A stretch of DNA of 64,000 nucleotides from Rhizophagus irregularis (GCF_026210795.1 NC_089455.1:1302001-1366000), one strand, 5' to 3'. Shown: positions 50,790 through 63,007, counted from the first letter of the stretch. The notes: a model not told the origin generated them from the sequence alone. A program made the numbers and translations.

Positions 50790-53081
50790 ATGACCAAAAA
50801 AAGAAGTTTGTTAACGCGTCGTACTCGTACACTACATTCTCCTTTATCCATCGACGCTTCTCATGATGGACAGGGCATTCGGACAGTTCGCTCTTTATCA
50901 CACTTAAATTCAGCCGAATCCATCGACCAAATACACAATCGTAATCGATTAAATAGGTCATCAAGTCTGGATACTGAAGGTATAATTTACGTTTTGGCGG
51001 ATAATTTGGCAGATCATTCGAAATTTTGATTAAATAGCAAACTTAATTTAAAAATTACTATTTTTTTGTACATTAAGAACGTATTTCACGACTTGAACGG
51101 GGAATGTCGTCAATTCAAGAACAAATGTCCACTATGTTCGGGCAAATAACGAGAATGCTGGAGCGTTCTCTGAACTCACAAGAACGTTCACGACAAAATC
51201 GACAAATAGAATATATTCAGGTTGATGATGACGATGATGAAGATGAACTTGATAAACAAGACAATGAGGAATATATCCCTGAAAAAGATCTACATTCGTT
51301 GCAAGAGACAGCACAAAAACAATATAATAAGAAGCATCGAAAAGAAATAAAAGTTTGTTTTGGTATATTTTTATTATTTATGTGACGTTTAAACTCATTA
51401 ATTTTATCAATTTTCATTTTATAGAACGAAATTAAAATTCTAATTCGTAGCGCAAAAATCGATGAAATTCCCATCGATTATACGAAGAAGTTCGGCGAGA
51501 TTGCACCACAATTGGAAAAGGATCTGATCCCCCGTATCCAATCACTTCTTGAACAATGTGGTATTCGTGCAACATTAAGTATAGTTCGGGATGTGTTCTC
51601 AGATTTGCATAAAAATGGCCGACGTAAATGGAAAGAAAGCCAGCTTAACGAGGCAGAAATAAAACAAAAAAAATAATGAGCCATATAATCAACCGTTTAT
51701 CAGAAGTAAGTTAATCAAGTTCCAAATTTTTAGGTAATATTGAAAATTACTAATAGTTATTTTAATTTCAGAAACGGGAACGAAGGATGAAGGGCGCATT
51801 AGCCATGAAGAATCACCCCGATTATCGAAAATCTTTTAAAAAACGCGGGATCAAGGATATTAATGAAATATTAAACAAGAACGAATACCACTCTCCTGAA
51901 GAGAGTGATCCGGAGAATGATCCAAATATATCCACAGACCGCAAAAACCTTTTTGTTTACAAATTATCATGGAGATCTGATGAAGTAAGTCAGACAATTC
52001 ATTTTGTTTATGCGCAGTGACACTAAAATGTCTTTATCAATACGTGATTGGTGCTTCTGGTTTCGCCAAATCTCGACATATCAATTTCCTTGCATGCTTT
52101 CGAATTTTGGAAAAATGCCAAACCTCAAAAACAACAGAAGTTTATCTATTTCTAATACACGTTTATTTTTAGTTAACGAACCTTCTACATTCAATTGACG
52201 AAAGTACGTGGAAAAATATTTTCCAGAAAATAAGAGAGTACGTCCTCGTATCCTTAAAGATGAATTTTGGAAAAATAAGAAAGCGCCACCAAATTTAATT
52301 TGGTGGACACTTAAAGACGGAAAGCGAGAATCTCCCTCAGTCCATAAATCTATTGACGAAGAATCAGATGATGAGTCGGAATCGGAGAGCGAAGAGGAGG
52401 AACAAAGTCAACAAAGTCAACAAAGTTATGGTAATTGAGTATTACCGTTCTCTTTTTTTTTTATGGAACGGAATTTTTAGAAAATTTTTTAAATTTTTCT
52501 TTTAAGGTCTCAACGTCAATAAATTAGATATAAATGCTGAATCTGATGAAGAAGAAGAGGGTGAGGATGAGGTAAACGAGCTGGAGCAAGAGGAAACGTC
52601 ATTATCACAGACATCGGGACGACGATCAAACAAACGATCTAAACAATCCTCCAAAACCCCACCATTACCACTGCAAAAACCCCCATCATCACGGAAAACT
52701 TCTCAACAAACACGATCATCAAAAAGAATTTCAAAAAATAAAAAATCCACAAACAAAAACAACGAAGCACTTGATGAATTGCAGGAAGTTATTGACAACA
52801 TACGTGATCAATCGAAAAAAACAAATAAAAAATCATCATCCAAACCATCGTCCCAAGAACAGGAACATATTCATGATAATGTTCCTAAGAAGAACCTCAA
52901 AAGAAAAAGAAAAAAGAACAGTAAGGGTGTAGGAAGAATATGTAGGGATATTAATGGATTATATAATAAATATCAAAATATATGTAATATTTTTGACAAT
53001 TTTTATTTCAAATTTGGTAAATTTGGCGTCATTACTAAAAATTTACCTAAATTCACCACAATTTACACTTCGTTTGCATAA
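50790..53081 (+). pseudogene. Second Plavaka-element accessory protein gene, frameshifted
   Basis: Exons read: 50790-50979, 51078-51352, 51425-51705, 51772-51984, 52173-52430, 52507-53081. Counterpart of 43421-49181: Ser/Arg-rich N-terminus (KKRSLLTRRTRTLHSP), coiled-coil-prone SRLERGMSSIQEQMSTMFGQ, acidic DDDDDEDELDKQ, a basic domain (RERRMKGALAMKNHPDYRKS), YHSPEESDPENDP, KLSWRSDE followed by LTNLLHSID, then APPNLIWWTL and a Ser/Lys-rich tail. WRSDE-L-NLL and the exon junction right after WRSDE are the same in both copies. Frame is lost in an A8 run near 51668 and near 52195; either could be mutation or a sequencing error. No known domain recognised. Confidence 0.65.
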
Positions 53082-53690
53082 AATTACTAAAAATTTGACT
53101 AAATTCACCACAATTTGCATTACGTTTGCATAAAATTACTAAAAATTTGACTAAATTCACATCAATTTTCATTACGTTTACATAACATTACTAAAAATTT
53201 GACTAAATTCACCACAATTTGCACTTCGTTTACATAACATTACTAAAAATTTGACTAAATTCACCACAATTTGCACTTCGTTTACATAACATTACTAAAA
53301 ATTTGACTAAATTCACCACAATTTGCATTACGTTTACATAACATTACTAAAAATTTGACTAAATTCACCACAATTTGCACTTCGTTTACATAACATTACT
53401 AAAAATTTAACTAAATTCACCACAATTTGCATTACGTTTACATAAAATTACTAAAAATTTAACTAAATTCACCACAATTTGCATTACGTTTGCATAAAAT
53501 TACTAAAAATTTAACTAAATTCACCACAATTTGCATTACGTTTGCATAAAATTACTAAAAATTTGCCTAAAATTCACCACAATTTACATTACGTTTGCAT
53601 AAATTTACTAAAAATTTGACTAAATTCACCACAATTTACACTTCGTTTGCATAAAATTACTAAAAATTTGCCTAAAATTTCCCACAATTT
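53030..53690. repeat. Subterminal tandem array, about 13 units of 52 bp
   Basis: The unit contains AATTACTAAAAATTTGACTA, AATTCACCACAATTTGCA and TTACGTTTGCATA. It overlaps the last codons of the accessory gene and lies close to the right terminus. Units are continuous with no spacer variation, so this is not a CRISPR array. Confidence 0.88.
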
Positions 53691-53893
53691 AATGATAATT
53701 TACTGAAAAATTTCTCAACATTTGAATTAGGAATTCTGTAGGAATTCCGCCATTTTGACAAAATTTGCCAAATTGTAAGACCTCCATTATCCCAAAATTG
53801 TAACACAATTTACCCCAATTCACCGGGATAATTCTCAATTTGCCAGAAAAATTCCAGGCAAATTTTGCGACAATGACATCTGTTCGACCTGTG

Positions 53894-54737
53894 ACCCCAG
53901 GGACCCGAAGGCCTTTGGATCGGAAGAACACCACCCTACTCGTCCTTTAATCCGTTGCATGATACTGTAATGGCTACTATTATAAACCCCTCACCACTAC
54001 TACTGTCACAGAGGACTTTCGTCAGATAACCTTCAAATATCTAGACCCCTTCCATACCACCATATTAGGTACTAGGTCTCACTCAAAGGTCACTACAGCC
54101 CGCGATTACCCACCACTGATAGTACAGTTGTAATCCCCAAGTGGTATACTTTGTAGTGACCACATGGACAGTAAGCTTGTAGGTGTTACCCAGGATCCTC
54201 CCTTATGGTGGGTATCAACCACCAGGAATCACCAACTAGGGCCCATCAGAGAAGGGAATCGAACCCAATCACCAAGCTATCTGTTCTGTTCAGGTAACAT
54301 CACGGTTGGTCTAAGACCTATTAGAAGGTCAACTACCATTAAGACATTGCACCCATGATTTTACCATCTATGGGACCATCTAGCACAGTGAACCGTACCC
54401 CCAGTGGTATCGTAGAGTGACCACCAGGACAGGACACCACCTCTAAGGTATACTATGCAGTGACCTCAAAGACAGGGAATCCGAACATCACCAATGACCT
54501 CTTGGGAACGTTAGAAGGACATTACGACCCTTAGTTGAAATGTGCGGCCTAACCGTACACACTAATTCACCATGATGCAGTCCAACTACACTAATTCCTG
54601 TACCTTCACGCTATTGGTTGTAGCGTCCGCAGTAAAATTCTTTTTATTTCTGTAGTCATGGGAATCGAACCTGCGACCTCACCATACTCAGGCTTAATGA
54701 GGGTCTCAGTGACTAACCACTGAGATAGGGTGACCAA
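53894..54737 (-). mobile_element. SINE-like retroelement with tRNA-like head (copy 2)
   Basis: Homologous to 33260-34165 through TGCATGATACTG, AAGTGGTATACTTTGTAGTG, GGGTATCAACCACCAGG, ATGTGCGGCCTAACCGTACA and GGTTGTAGCGTCCGCAG, roughly 85% by eye. It extends further at its 5' (right) side, where a tRNA-like segment lies. Directly abuts the right terminus of the CACTA-type region on one side and the LINE 3' end on the other. Confidence 0.65.
54655..54737 (-). other. tRNA-like segment with box A and box B
   Basis: On the minus strand: TATCTCAGTGGTTAG (box A-like) and, 50 nt on, GGTCGCAGGTTCGATTCC (box B). GTCA and TGAC could pair as part of an acceptor stem. The T stem beyond GG/CC does not pair, so it is not a functional tRNA. 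It fits the 5' Pol III promoter of a SINE. Confidence 0.55.
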
Positions 54738-55060
54738 CCCATATGTATTTGGTGATTATGAGCAAACAGTCTTATGACTTTATCTTTTATTATTAAATTT
54801 AAATGAAAAGTACAATAAATAGATCGAACAATATTACAAATATCAAATATAGAAAATAAACATAAAAAATAAAAAGAACAAGCTTCACGATTCATACAAG
54901 TAAAGAAATCTAAACAAAATAAATTTAAGTAAAGAAAAACTAAACTATTACAGAAACGCATACCCCATCTTTACCCGAAGGCCAGTGTGAGTCAACTATC
55001 CAGCATGTCCTAAGATCCAATCCGTTACCAAAAAAGAAATCCTAAGTAGAGGCTGAACTG

Positions 55061-58000
55061 TTAAGCGGCGCCAAAAATCCAAATACGAAATCCAAGATCC
55101 CCACGGATTATAGAAGAGGAAACCCAAGAAACCCAGGAATCCAAGGAAGCTGTCGCCAAGGAAGGTGTCGAAGAGTCAAGAGGAATGTTAGAGGAAGGTC
55201 GAAGAATAGAAGAAGGCCCAAGAGCTGACGATTTCATTTTTTTTGTAATGCCTTGAGCTAATTCCCAATGATGAAAGAAAATGGATCGGCACAACCAGAT
55301 TTGAACATAAAGGTCAAAATGAAAGTCGTGCAAAGGTGTATCTAAGATAGACCATATGGTAGGTGAAGAAAAATAAATTCCAAGAAATTCTGTCAAAGAT
55401 ATCGGTATAAGTCCTCTTGTGAGTCGCAGGCAGGAAATTGAAGGAGGGTCACAATCCCAACAATTAAGAGCCATAAATTCAGCAGCAAAAGAGTCCGGTA
55501 AAGGGATTAAAGATGACGCGGAAAGGAAATTATCAAGATAAGTAGTCCGAAGAGCCAATAGTAATGTTTTAAAAGTTTGTAAAGAGCTAAATTCCGGTAA
55601 AATATAAGGACAAGTCCACAAGTGGTCTAAAGTCTCAGGAAAGGAATTACATTGAGGACAAAGCCAACTTGGATTATAAAGATGAGGCTTTCATCTCTGA
55701 AGAGTTGTAAGCGTTGGAAGCATATCTAAAAGTAGCTTGATACGGAAACCACAAAATTCGGAACGGCCATTCCGATGAGAGACAAAATGCTTATTGTTAT
55801 TGAGACAAAATTTGGTGCAAGCCCAATCAATATCAGAAGTTGAAGAATAGGAATTAAATCTTGGTAATACAGCAAGAGTTAAAAGACTTTTGGCGTCAAA
55901 AATATCTCTAATAAATTTCCGGATATTCATATCCACAGGTAAGGAATTAAATTGTAAAATGCAAGGAGCCATCAATTCCGATGGTGGACAAGAAGAAAGA
56001 TGTGAGTCAGTATGAGCGGCTTTGGCTAATGCATCCACATGATTGTTCAAAGGGTCGTCAGCATGAGCAGGAACCTTGATCGAAGGTAACATCCAGATTC
56101 TTTTGCAACATAATAGTGCGTATGGAGGACCACAAAAGGTGGTTGGATTCTTTAAGCATTCTGGGAATAAAAGGAGCATCCACATATAAAGACCATAAAG
56201 AAAGTAATTGAGCACAATCAGTGGCGACAGTAATCTTTGAATTCTGAGGAAGGGAGTCCAATCCGTGCAATAAAGCAAAAACTTCTGAACGTAAAGCAGA
56301 AGGAAAAATGGAAGTAATGATATTATAATGGGATTCCAAAATAAATCCATCAGGATCTATAGCAGTCCATGCATAAGCCATCGAGGATGCCGGATGACTA
56401 GGAGGAGAAAGGAAGGAACCATCAATATAAAGGGTAAACACCGAAGAAGGAAGTTGAATATCAGAAATCCTAAGCACTAGTTCATTCGTAGGAGGTAGGT
56501 GAACCGGAGCAAAAAGATGAAATAGTAAAAGAGATTTAGCATAGCCTAACGAGGCAGAAAGTGAAACCGAACGAGTATCCGCATGTATATAAGTACGAGG
56601 TTTCGTACGATAACGGATCAAACTTGATAACGGAACATAGGAGAAATATCCTTCAGAGGGACATCGTTTAATCAAAGTCTTAGAGGTAGAAGATCGCGGA
56701 ATAGCAGAGGCACAACCTTGGCATGCAGTAAATTCAGAAAGTAAATCATCAACCGATGACGCAATCCAATGTGAAATAAGAGCTTCATTACGTGGAGCAG
56801 GATAGGTAGTAATCACACGGCCAACGAGGAAAGAGTTAGTATTGCGATTAAAAGAAATAGCCCATTGAGGGTTAAACCAATAATTTCGACTAATATCTAT
56901 AAAAGAAATAGAAGCTACGGTATGAGAACTAGGAATTCTAAATTGTTGTAAAATAAAAAAAGAAGGTGAATTAGGAATAACAATAAGATTGAACAAATAA
57001 TTAAACCAAGCAGGCACAGATCCTTTGTTCGATACTCGTTTAAGAAAACGTAAATCTTTCTATGAGAGAAGTCGAGAGCCACACGGTGTAATCAATTGAG
57101 CAAGAAAATGAGTGCAGAAATTTTTCCGAACATTTTTCATGGAAGTAAATAAATCTTTTGGTAAAATAGACCGGAGTGGAATCGCCGGACGTAAATCTTT
57201 CCTCAGAGGTCGGAACAGTAAAGACCACGTGATATTTAAACGAGAAGAGAACAATAAAGAATTAAATAAAGAATGTGTTCGCAAAGAAAAGGTGTGGGAC
57301 CATGGTTCCAGGTCAATAGTAGAAGGGCAGACATCACAGTCCAAAAAACCTTGGAGATAAGTAATCATATAATTAGCAAAGAGCTTATATGAAGGGTGAG
57401 AAAAAATTTTCTGCCATGAAGCCACATGAGATGATAGAAATCGACCAAACGCTTGTTGAATAGAGAAAGGCAACAGTGTGAAGAGTGTGGAAAGAGGAGT
57501 GACTGAGGCCAAACCAGCCTTCTGACGAATAAGAGAAAGCATTGAAGAAACCATGCGATTAATGGTGGATTCTGCAAATAATGTGGTTTGTAGGCGAAAT
57601 TCTAGCCTCGGAAGTAGGACAACGTTATAAAGATAAGTGCTAAAAGTTTTTTAGGACTGAGTAGAGCGGCCATGTCTTTGACCATGGAAACAATTTGGTT
57701 ATGAACGAAACGAGAAGAAGCCGAAAGGTTAAACCAAACACCTAAAAACCGAAAAGATGTAGATAAGGCTAACGCCTTTAAAGTAAGGGTATGAATCGTA
57801 TTTAAAGAAGATGGGAATAGATCAAATACAATAATTTGAGAAAATTGTTCAGAAGAAAGAAGAATATATTTTGCTGAATTTGCTTGAGTATTATTTAAAG
57901 TATAAAATTCAGCAGTGATGGAAAGGCGATCTTCAATTCCTTGTTTAGATGAAGCTATCAAAGTAGAGTCATCCATGAATGTAATATGTGAAACAGGAAG

Positions 58001-61000
58001 ATTATGTTGTTCATATTCAATTGGAGAATAATCCAATAATGCAGAAGATTTCAAAATAAAGGGATCACAAGCTTCTCGATTAAGTGTAGTAAGTAATGGA
58101 TCCAAGTATATAACCCATAATAGTGGAGAGATGATTTCACCTTAGTCAATACCAATTCTAACTCTATATCCAGAAGTATCACCATGATGTGTAATAATTT
58201 TGTTATTACGCCTTGTAAAAAGGTTAATGATAAATTTGATCAATAAAGACGGAATATGTAGACGGATTAAAGCCAGTCTAAGCATGTTCAAATCAATTGA
58301 GTCAAAGGCCTTAGAAATGTCCTGAGAAACAATCCATAACTCTTGGTCATCGCTTTTATCAAAGCGTCGTTGATGAATAATAGCATCAAGCATCTTAATA
58401 GGAATGTCGGTGGAGCCGCCTGGTAATCCGGCAAAATTACCACCTTGGAGCACTTGATTGTCGGCTAGGATTTTTGATAGTCGAGTTGTAACGACCTTAA
58501 CCACACATTTTCGTACTGTTTCCAATAGAGTGATAGGTCGCGTATTCTTCAATTGGGCGTCAAATTCATGAGGCTTTGGAATGGGATAAACAAGCGCTTC
58601 ACGCCAATCGGCAGGGATATCTCCATGAATGAGACAAGCATTGGCTAATACAAGGGACAAATTGAAAGTTTCTCCAGTTAAATGTTTGAGCATCTCATAA
58701 GAGATCTTGGAAGGACCAGAGGCTTTATTATTAGGCATAGAATTGAGAGTGTTTTTCCATTCATCGGCCAGAATAGGAGACATAACCGAGTTATATAAGG
58801 ACGAATCAATATCTGGAAGAGGAGTATAAGCTCGTTGCCATCGTGAAGGAAATGAATCCGTAGAAGAATACTGGACCAAAGGAGGAGTGACAACCGATTG
58901 GAAGTGTTTAATAGCAGCTTGTTTGATATCTGAAGGATCAGTAAGTAATGTGGGTTTGGAGTCAATAACAACCAAAACTCTATCAAGGACAATAGAACGA
59001 TGTTCCACTGATAGGGCTGAAGAAATAAAAGAGCCCGGGGATGTAGAGAAATGTTCATCTCTAAGAGCAGTATAATATTCAATGGAATCTACACGATGCT
59101 GATGAAATTGTGTGGAAAGATAAGCTGAGACCAAAGCTTTTTGTGAACGTAAAAATTTGACAAAAGTAGGAAGCGGTGTTGTACTATAAGAAGGTATAGT
59201 ATAATCTGTTAAAAGAGACTTAAGGAGGATTAATTGGGTTGGTAAAGAATTAATCATTTGTAAAATTTAGCAGGACGACCAGGCCTAGATGTGGTCAATT
59301 TAAACAATAATCTATCCAAGAATTTGTTGACGCAATAAGCATGGTAAGTTAGGAGGATATTTATGGTGATGAGTATTGGATACATGTTGGAATGGTAGAG
59401 AATCAATGGCACCACCAAGAATAGAACGTTTAAGAGCGTGCCAAAGTTTGTCCAATGAAAGAGCTGAAAGTGAAGATACTGAAGGGTGGTGTGTGGTCAA
59501 GTATAACTCAAGACGTGAGTTTACTTCATTGGAAAATTTGTCCCAAGTGTCATCTTTCAAATTTTTGTAAAGAAAGATGGTGCGTTGTTCGCTTTTCTGC
59601 TTTAATCGAGCTTTGGATAAAATAGCGAAACATGAGCTAAAATCAAAGGCCGTTATAAATACACGATGATCAGTAAATTGATTATCATTCAGCTTAGGAC
59701 AAGTTGCAACTTGAGAGAAAAGACCGGGAGCAGGAAATCCAGGGGATGACCAGATATAATCAAGTCTTGAAGAACCATTTTGATGATAAAAGGTAGGACT
59801 AGGACCTGAAATTGAGGAAATATGGGATTGGTGATCCGTAAAATATCGAGAAGAGAGCGATCGTAAAATTTTCAAATGATGTTGAGGAAGATGTGAATGT
59901 GAAATTTCATCAGCATTAAAATCACCAAGGATAACTACGTGATAGTTATTGGAACGGGCTTTATCAAGCCATAAATTAAGTTGAACAAGAATAGCATCAC
60001 GTTCTTTATAATGAATAGAATGATAAGGAGGAATATAAACAGAAATAATAGAAATTTTTGTCTGATGAAAAAAAAGATCTAATTTTAAAAGACGACCTTT
60101 CCAGGGATCAATCTTCTGAACATGTTTGTGTAAAGGATGGCGAAGTAAAAGACCAACACCATCATGTGGTCACGAATTAGAGGGGGAAGGAGCCCAATAA
60201 GATTTAAAATTATATTGGGAGTGTTCATTTTGATAAATAAATTTAGCACTGGAAGAAGTAAGACGAGTATCATTTAAAGATAAAACGCCAAAAGAAGAAT
60301 GAAGGAAATAATTTAACAAATGCAATTGTCGTACAGGGGAACATAATCCATTAACATTGATTTGTCCAAAGTTAATAAGAGGGGAAGAAAAGGGAGGAGA
60401 AGAGGGATTATTAGGACTATTAAAATTAGGTATCGCACTATCGGGGGGTGAAATCCCTGTGAGACACCCGATACAAGTTGGTGTTCAATCATTAGAAGGG
60501 GAGGGTTTTGAAGGAGAGAAGGAGTCCAATTTTTCCATAATCGAACCAAGTTGGGCAGAAAGATTCTTTTGTGTAGTAGTAACATTAAAAATTTCTGATT
60601 GCAAACAGGAAGTGTTAGCGTCGGGGGTGATATTAGTAGGTCGGGAAATAGGTAAGGGGACATGTCGTTTTGATAGGATGGAGCTAGGATCCAAAGCTGA
60701 GAAGGAAGCATCAGGAGAAACGTCCATAAGAGAAGAGGAAGTATGGGGAGGAAGATTGAAACCAGAATTCGTGTCATGGGTTGGAGCATCATCCCATCCA
60801 CCATTATCATAAGAATAATTTTGATTTTCGCTGATTATCAAGAGGCGGATACAAATCGGAGTCCCAGGGTTATCATAATTCATCATTGATTCAAGCTCAA
60901 ATAGCCTATATTCATGGGACGTGATAGTATCATTCATCCAAGAGACAGTTTCCTCGAGAGTATGGAGGGTGTTAGCGATCTCTTTAAGGTTGCTTGTCTA

Positions 61001-61257
61001 AACCTCTTCAAAATCCTACGATTAGTTTCGTCAAAATTTTACTATAGATTTATTATAGTTTTGGCAGAGTTTCGGCAGTTTCGGCATTTATAATAAGTTT
61101 TGGCAGTTTCGCCTTTCTCCAAAGTTTCGCCAGTTTTTTAATATAACTTTAATATAGTTTCGGCAGAATTTCGCTTTTCGGCGAAACGCCATCTTGCCTA
61201 AACACCCCTAGGTTTCGGCAAACGACCCTCGATCTCTTTAATCTGCGCCTTTAGTTA
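55061..61257 (-). pseudogene. LINE ORF2: endonuclease, reverse transcriptase, RNase H (broken)
   Basis: In transcript order: IKEI|ANTLHTLEE (split by the 242-bp insert at 60988-61229); AP-endonuclease (INVNGLCSPVRQ near 60350, SVYIPPY, ILGDFNADE, RLDYIWSS, FTDHRVFI); reverse transcriptase (YPIPKP, NTRPITLLE, SQDISKAFDS, ISPLLW, FMDDST as the catalytic box instead of the usual YADD); RNase H (LYIDGS, ALRSEVFALLHGL, VATDCAQLL, HVDALAKAA); C-terminal CPQCNSFPETLDHLWTC. In-frame stops at 61257-61255, 60487-60485, 60172-60170, 58144-58142 (GID-stop-GEIISPLLW), 57062-57060 and 55693-55691; frameshifts near 59311, 59258, 57630 and 56075. Confidence 0.88.
60988..61229. mobile_element. 242-bp insertion in LINE ORF2 with 12-bp duplication
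   Basis: CGATCTCTTTAA occurs at 60976-60987 and 61230-61241. Removing the insert with one copy gives uninterrupted ORF2 coding (KEIANTLHTLEETVSWMND). The insert is rich in TTTCGGCAG/TTTCGCC words, with loosely inverted ends (GGTTGCTTGTCTAAACC; complement of the other side has GTGTTTAGGCAAGATGG). No ORF. Type unknown. Confidence 0.75.
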
Positions 61258-61295
61258 ATCAATAATATGTTGAGGAAGCGTAGGGGCAGGGATTG

Positions 61296-62866
61296 TCAGA
61301 TGAAGAAGTAGGTGTTGTAGAAATAATAGGATGAGGTCTGTGCGGAGCGAGGTTGAGTAAGTCCGGAAAAATTTCCATTGTTCCTGGGATTAATATTATT
61401 ATTGTTAGTCCGGTTACTACTTCGAGGAGTATTGGGACGAGAAGTGTTAGACTTATTATTGCTGTTATTAGAGCGGGATGAAGAGGAATTATTATTGCGA
61501 GATCGAGAATTGGAACGTGATCTAGAACGGGAATTAGAATTGTCACGTGATTGTCGTGAATCCTGACGGCCACGTCTAGGGCCAGCATTGAAGCGAGAGT
61601 AAAGTTTGTTAAGGCGATCGTTCACTTTTCGTGTGGGGCGAGGGCTACATACAGAAGGAGAGCAACCCGAACGTCCACAGACATGACATAAAGTGTGAGC
61701 TTCATTAGGAGGGTGCCAAGTTAAACCTTTGCCGCGGAAAGCCGCGGTCATTCTTTGCAGCTTCAAGAGATTCAAATGAGGAGAAGTTCAAATATACATA
61801 GGGTTTAGACTTGTAGGAGCTGATAGATAGAGGAACGTTAAGGGCTTTAGCGTTAACTTGAGTAGCAATTTCCAACAGATCAGCTTCTTTAATATTCTTT
61901 GGGATGCCAGCAAGGATGGCGACATGTTCTCTACGGCTGTCGCGTTGGGTTTTCGAGAAAGATGCCGGGCAGACACGTAAAGAATTACCAAGGCAAATGA
62001 TCGCCCAGATATCATTAAATTGGGTAACTGCATCCGCGGAGGAAAACTGGATATGTCCATTATAGTAATGTTTCCTATGAGTAAGTTTGCACTTGATTAC
62101 AGTACCGTATCGGGAAAATGCCTGACGGACTTGAGTCTCAGTTAGGAAAAGTGGGATATCAGTGACGAATAAGGACTTCATCTCGTCACTGAGCTTGGCG
62201 TCTGCAGGGGAGTAATGACTGAAGGCCAAATCGAGGAGATCGGCACGTGGAGAGGTGATACAATCGGTATAATCATCATGATTATTAAAGAAGACAAGGA
62301 TTTTCTTGTTATCGCCTGATCCATCGCATCGTGCGCGAGCACCATAAGAGGAATAACGGGAGAGTGAACAATCCACCTCGTCACACATAGAACGATTGGT
62401 GGTGAATTTAGCTTTGAACGCGTCAGGCGCATCACGTAGATAGGCCGCAGCATGATAACGAGAGGGTGCAGATCTGATAGCAGCAGCATTACCATCGGGT
62501 GATGGTCGTCATTCTGGGACATCAAAGACGACAGCTTTGCCTTTACCACTGGTGTTAGAGGGAGCATGGATAGAAGCGTCAATAGTTTCAACAGAAGTGG
62601 TAGTATTTTGAGGAGAAGTAATCACGTGGACTTTGTTGACAGGAAGACCAGAAGGAACGGTAGAAGTAAAGGTGGAAGCAGGAGCTGAGGGCGAAGTTAT
62701 ATCAACATTCATCGCGTCATCAGAGACAGTACGTGTACGTTTATTAGGAGCGCCAGCGGTATTGGTAGGAGACAAGGGTCGGTCAGCCAGAGGGAGTAGA
62801 AACAGCAGGACGCGGTGGCGGCAGAATATCCGGGTTAATAACAGAAGGAGCTGGAGGTGTAGTCAT
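61296..62866 (-). pseudogene. LINE ORF1: RNA-binding protein (broken)
   Basis: Starts MTTPPAPSVINPDILPPPRP at 62866. Contains an RRM-like domain (KSLFVTDIPLFLTETQVRQA...YGTVIKCKL...YNGHIQFSS) and a second RRM-like segment (AILAGIPKNIKEADLLEIAT...YVYLNFSSFES), a zinc-knuckle-like CHVCGRSGCSPSVC, then a long Arg/Ser/Asn-rich tail. Frame changes near 62785 and 61755 and TGA at 62511-62509 (CGA likely before). The product would coat LINE RNA to form the retrotransposition particle (family knowledge). Confidence 0.82.
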
Positions 62867-63007
62867 AGTTTAGAGCTCAGTAAAGAGGAAAGCAACTGGG
62901 AAAATATTAGTATTTAGAACGAGCACTAAGAAATTTTCGAACGAAAATTTCAAAAATAAATTTTATTAGTATTTTCAAAAATTCAGGAAAGAGTTGCGAT
63001 GATTCTC

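Larger units (their letters stand above)
38014..53893. mobile_element. Composite CACTA/Plavaka-type DNA transposon region
   Basis: Begins CACTGGTCGAAATC and ends TTCGACCTGTG, inverted with one mismatch over 11 bp. The left boundary is fixed by the repeat copy at 28811. Inside are two copies of a divergent gene pair: transposase (minus) 38956-42212 with accessory gene (plus) 43421-49181, and transposase fragment (minus) 49351-50088 with accessory gene (plus) 50790-53081. No terminus is seen between the two copies, and the outer flanks (TTT, ACC) do not match. It may therefore be a rearrangement joining the left end of one element to the right end of another. Confidence 0.6.
54745..63007 (-). 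mobile_element. Full-length non-LTR retrotransposon (LINE), dead copy
   Basis: About 8.26 kb, minus strand: 5' leader, ORF1 (RRM and zinc-knuckle-like), ORF2 (endonuclease, reverse transcriptase, RNase H, C-terminal CCHC-like), 3' UTR ending CTCATAATCACCAAATAC. The same 3' sequence starts again at 63008, so a second copy lies directly upstream, head to tail. No LTRs. Confidence 0.88.

Noticed and set aside
53030-53690. Possible CRISPR array
   Set aside because: 52-bp units follow each other without unique spacers, in a eukaryotic transposon; it is a plain tandem array.
54655-54737. Functional tRNA gene
   Set aside because: Boxes A and B are present but the T stem and most of the acceptor stem do not pair; better read as a SINE head.
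57040-62917. Plus-strand ORFs within the LINE (for example 57112-57360, 60357-60812, 61378-61566)
   Set aside because: Antisense shadows of LINE ORF1 and ORF2; no independent similarity.
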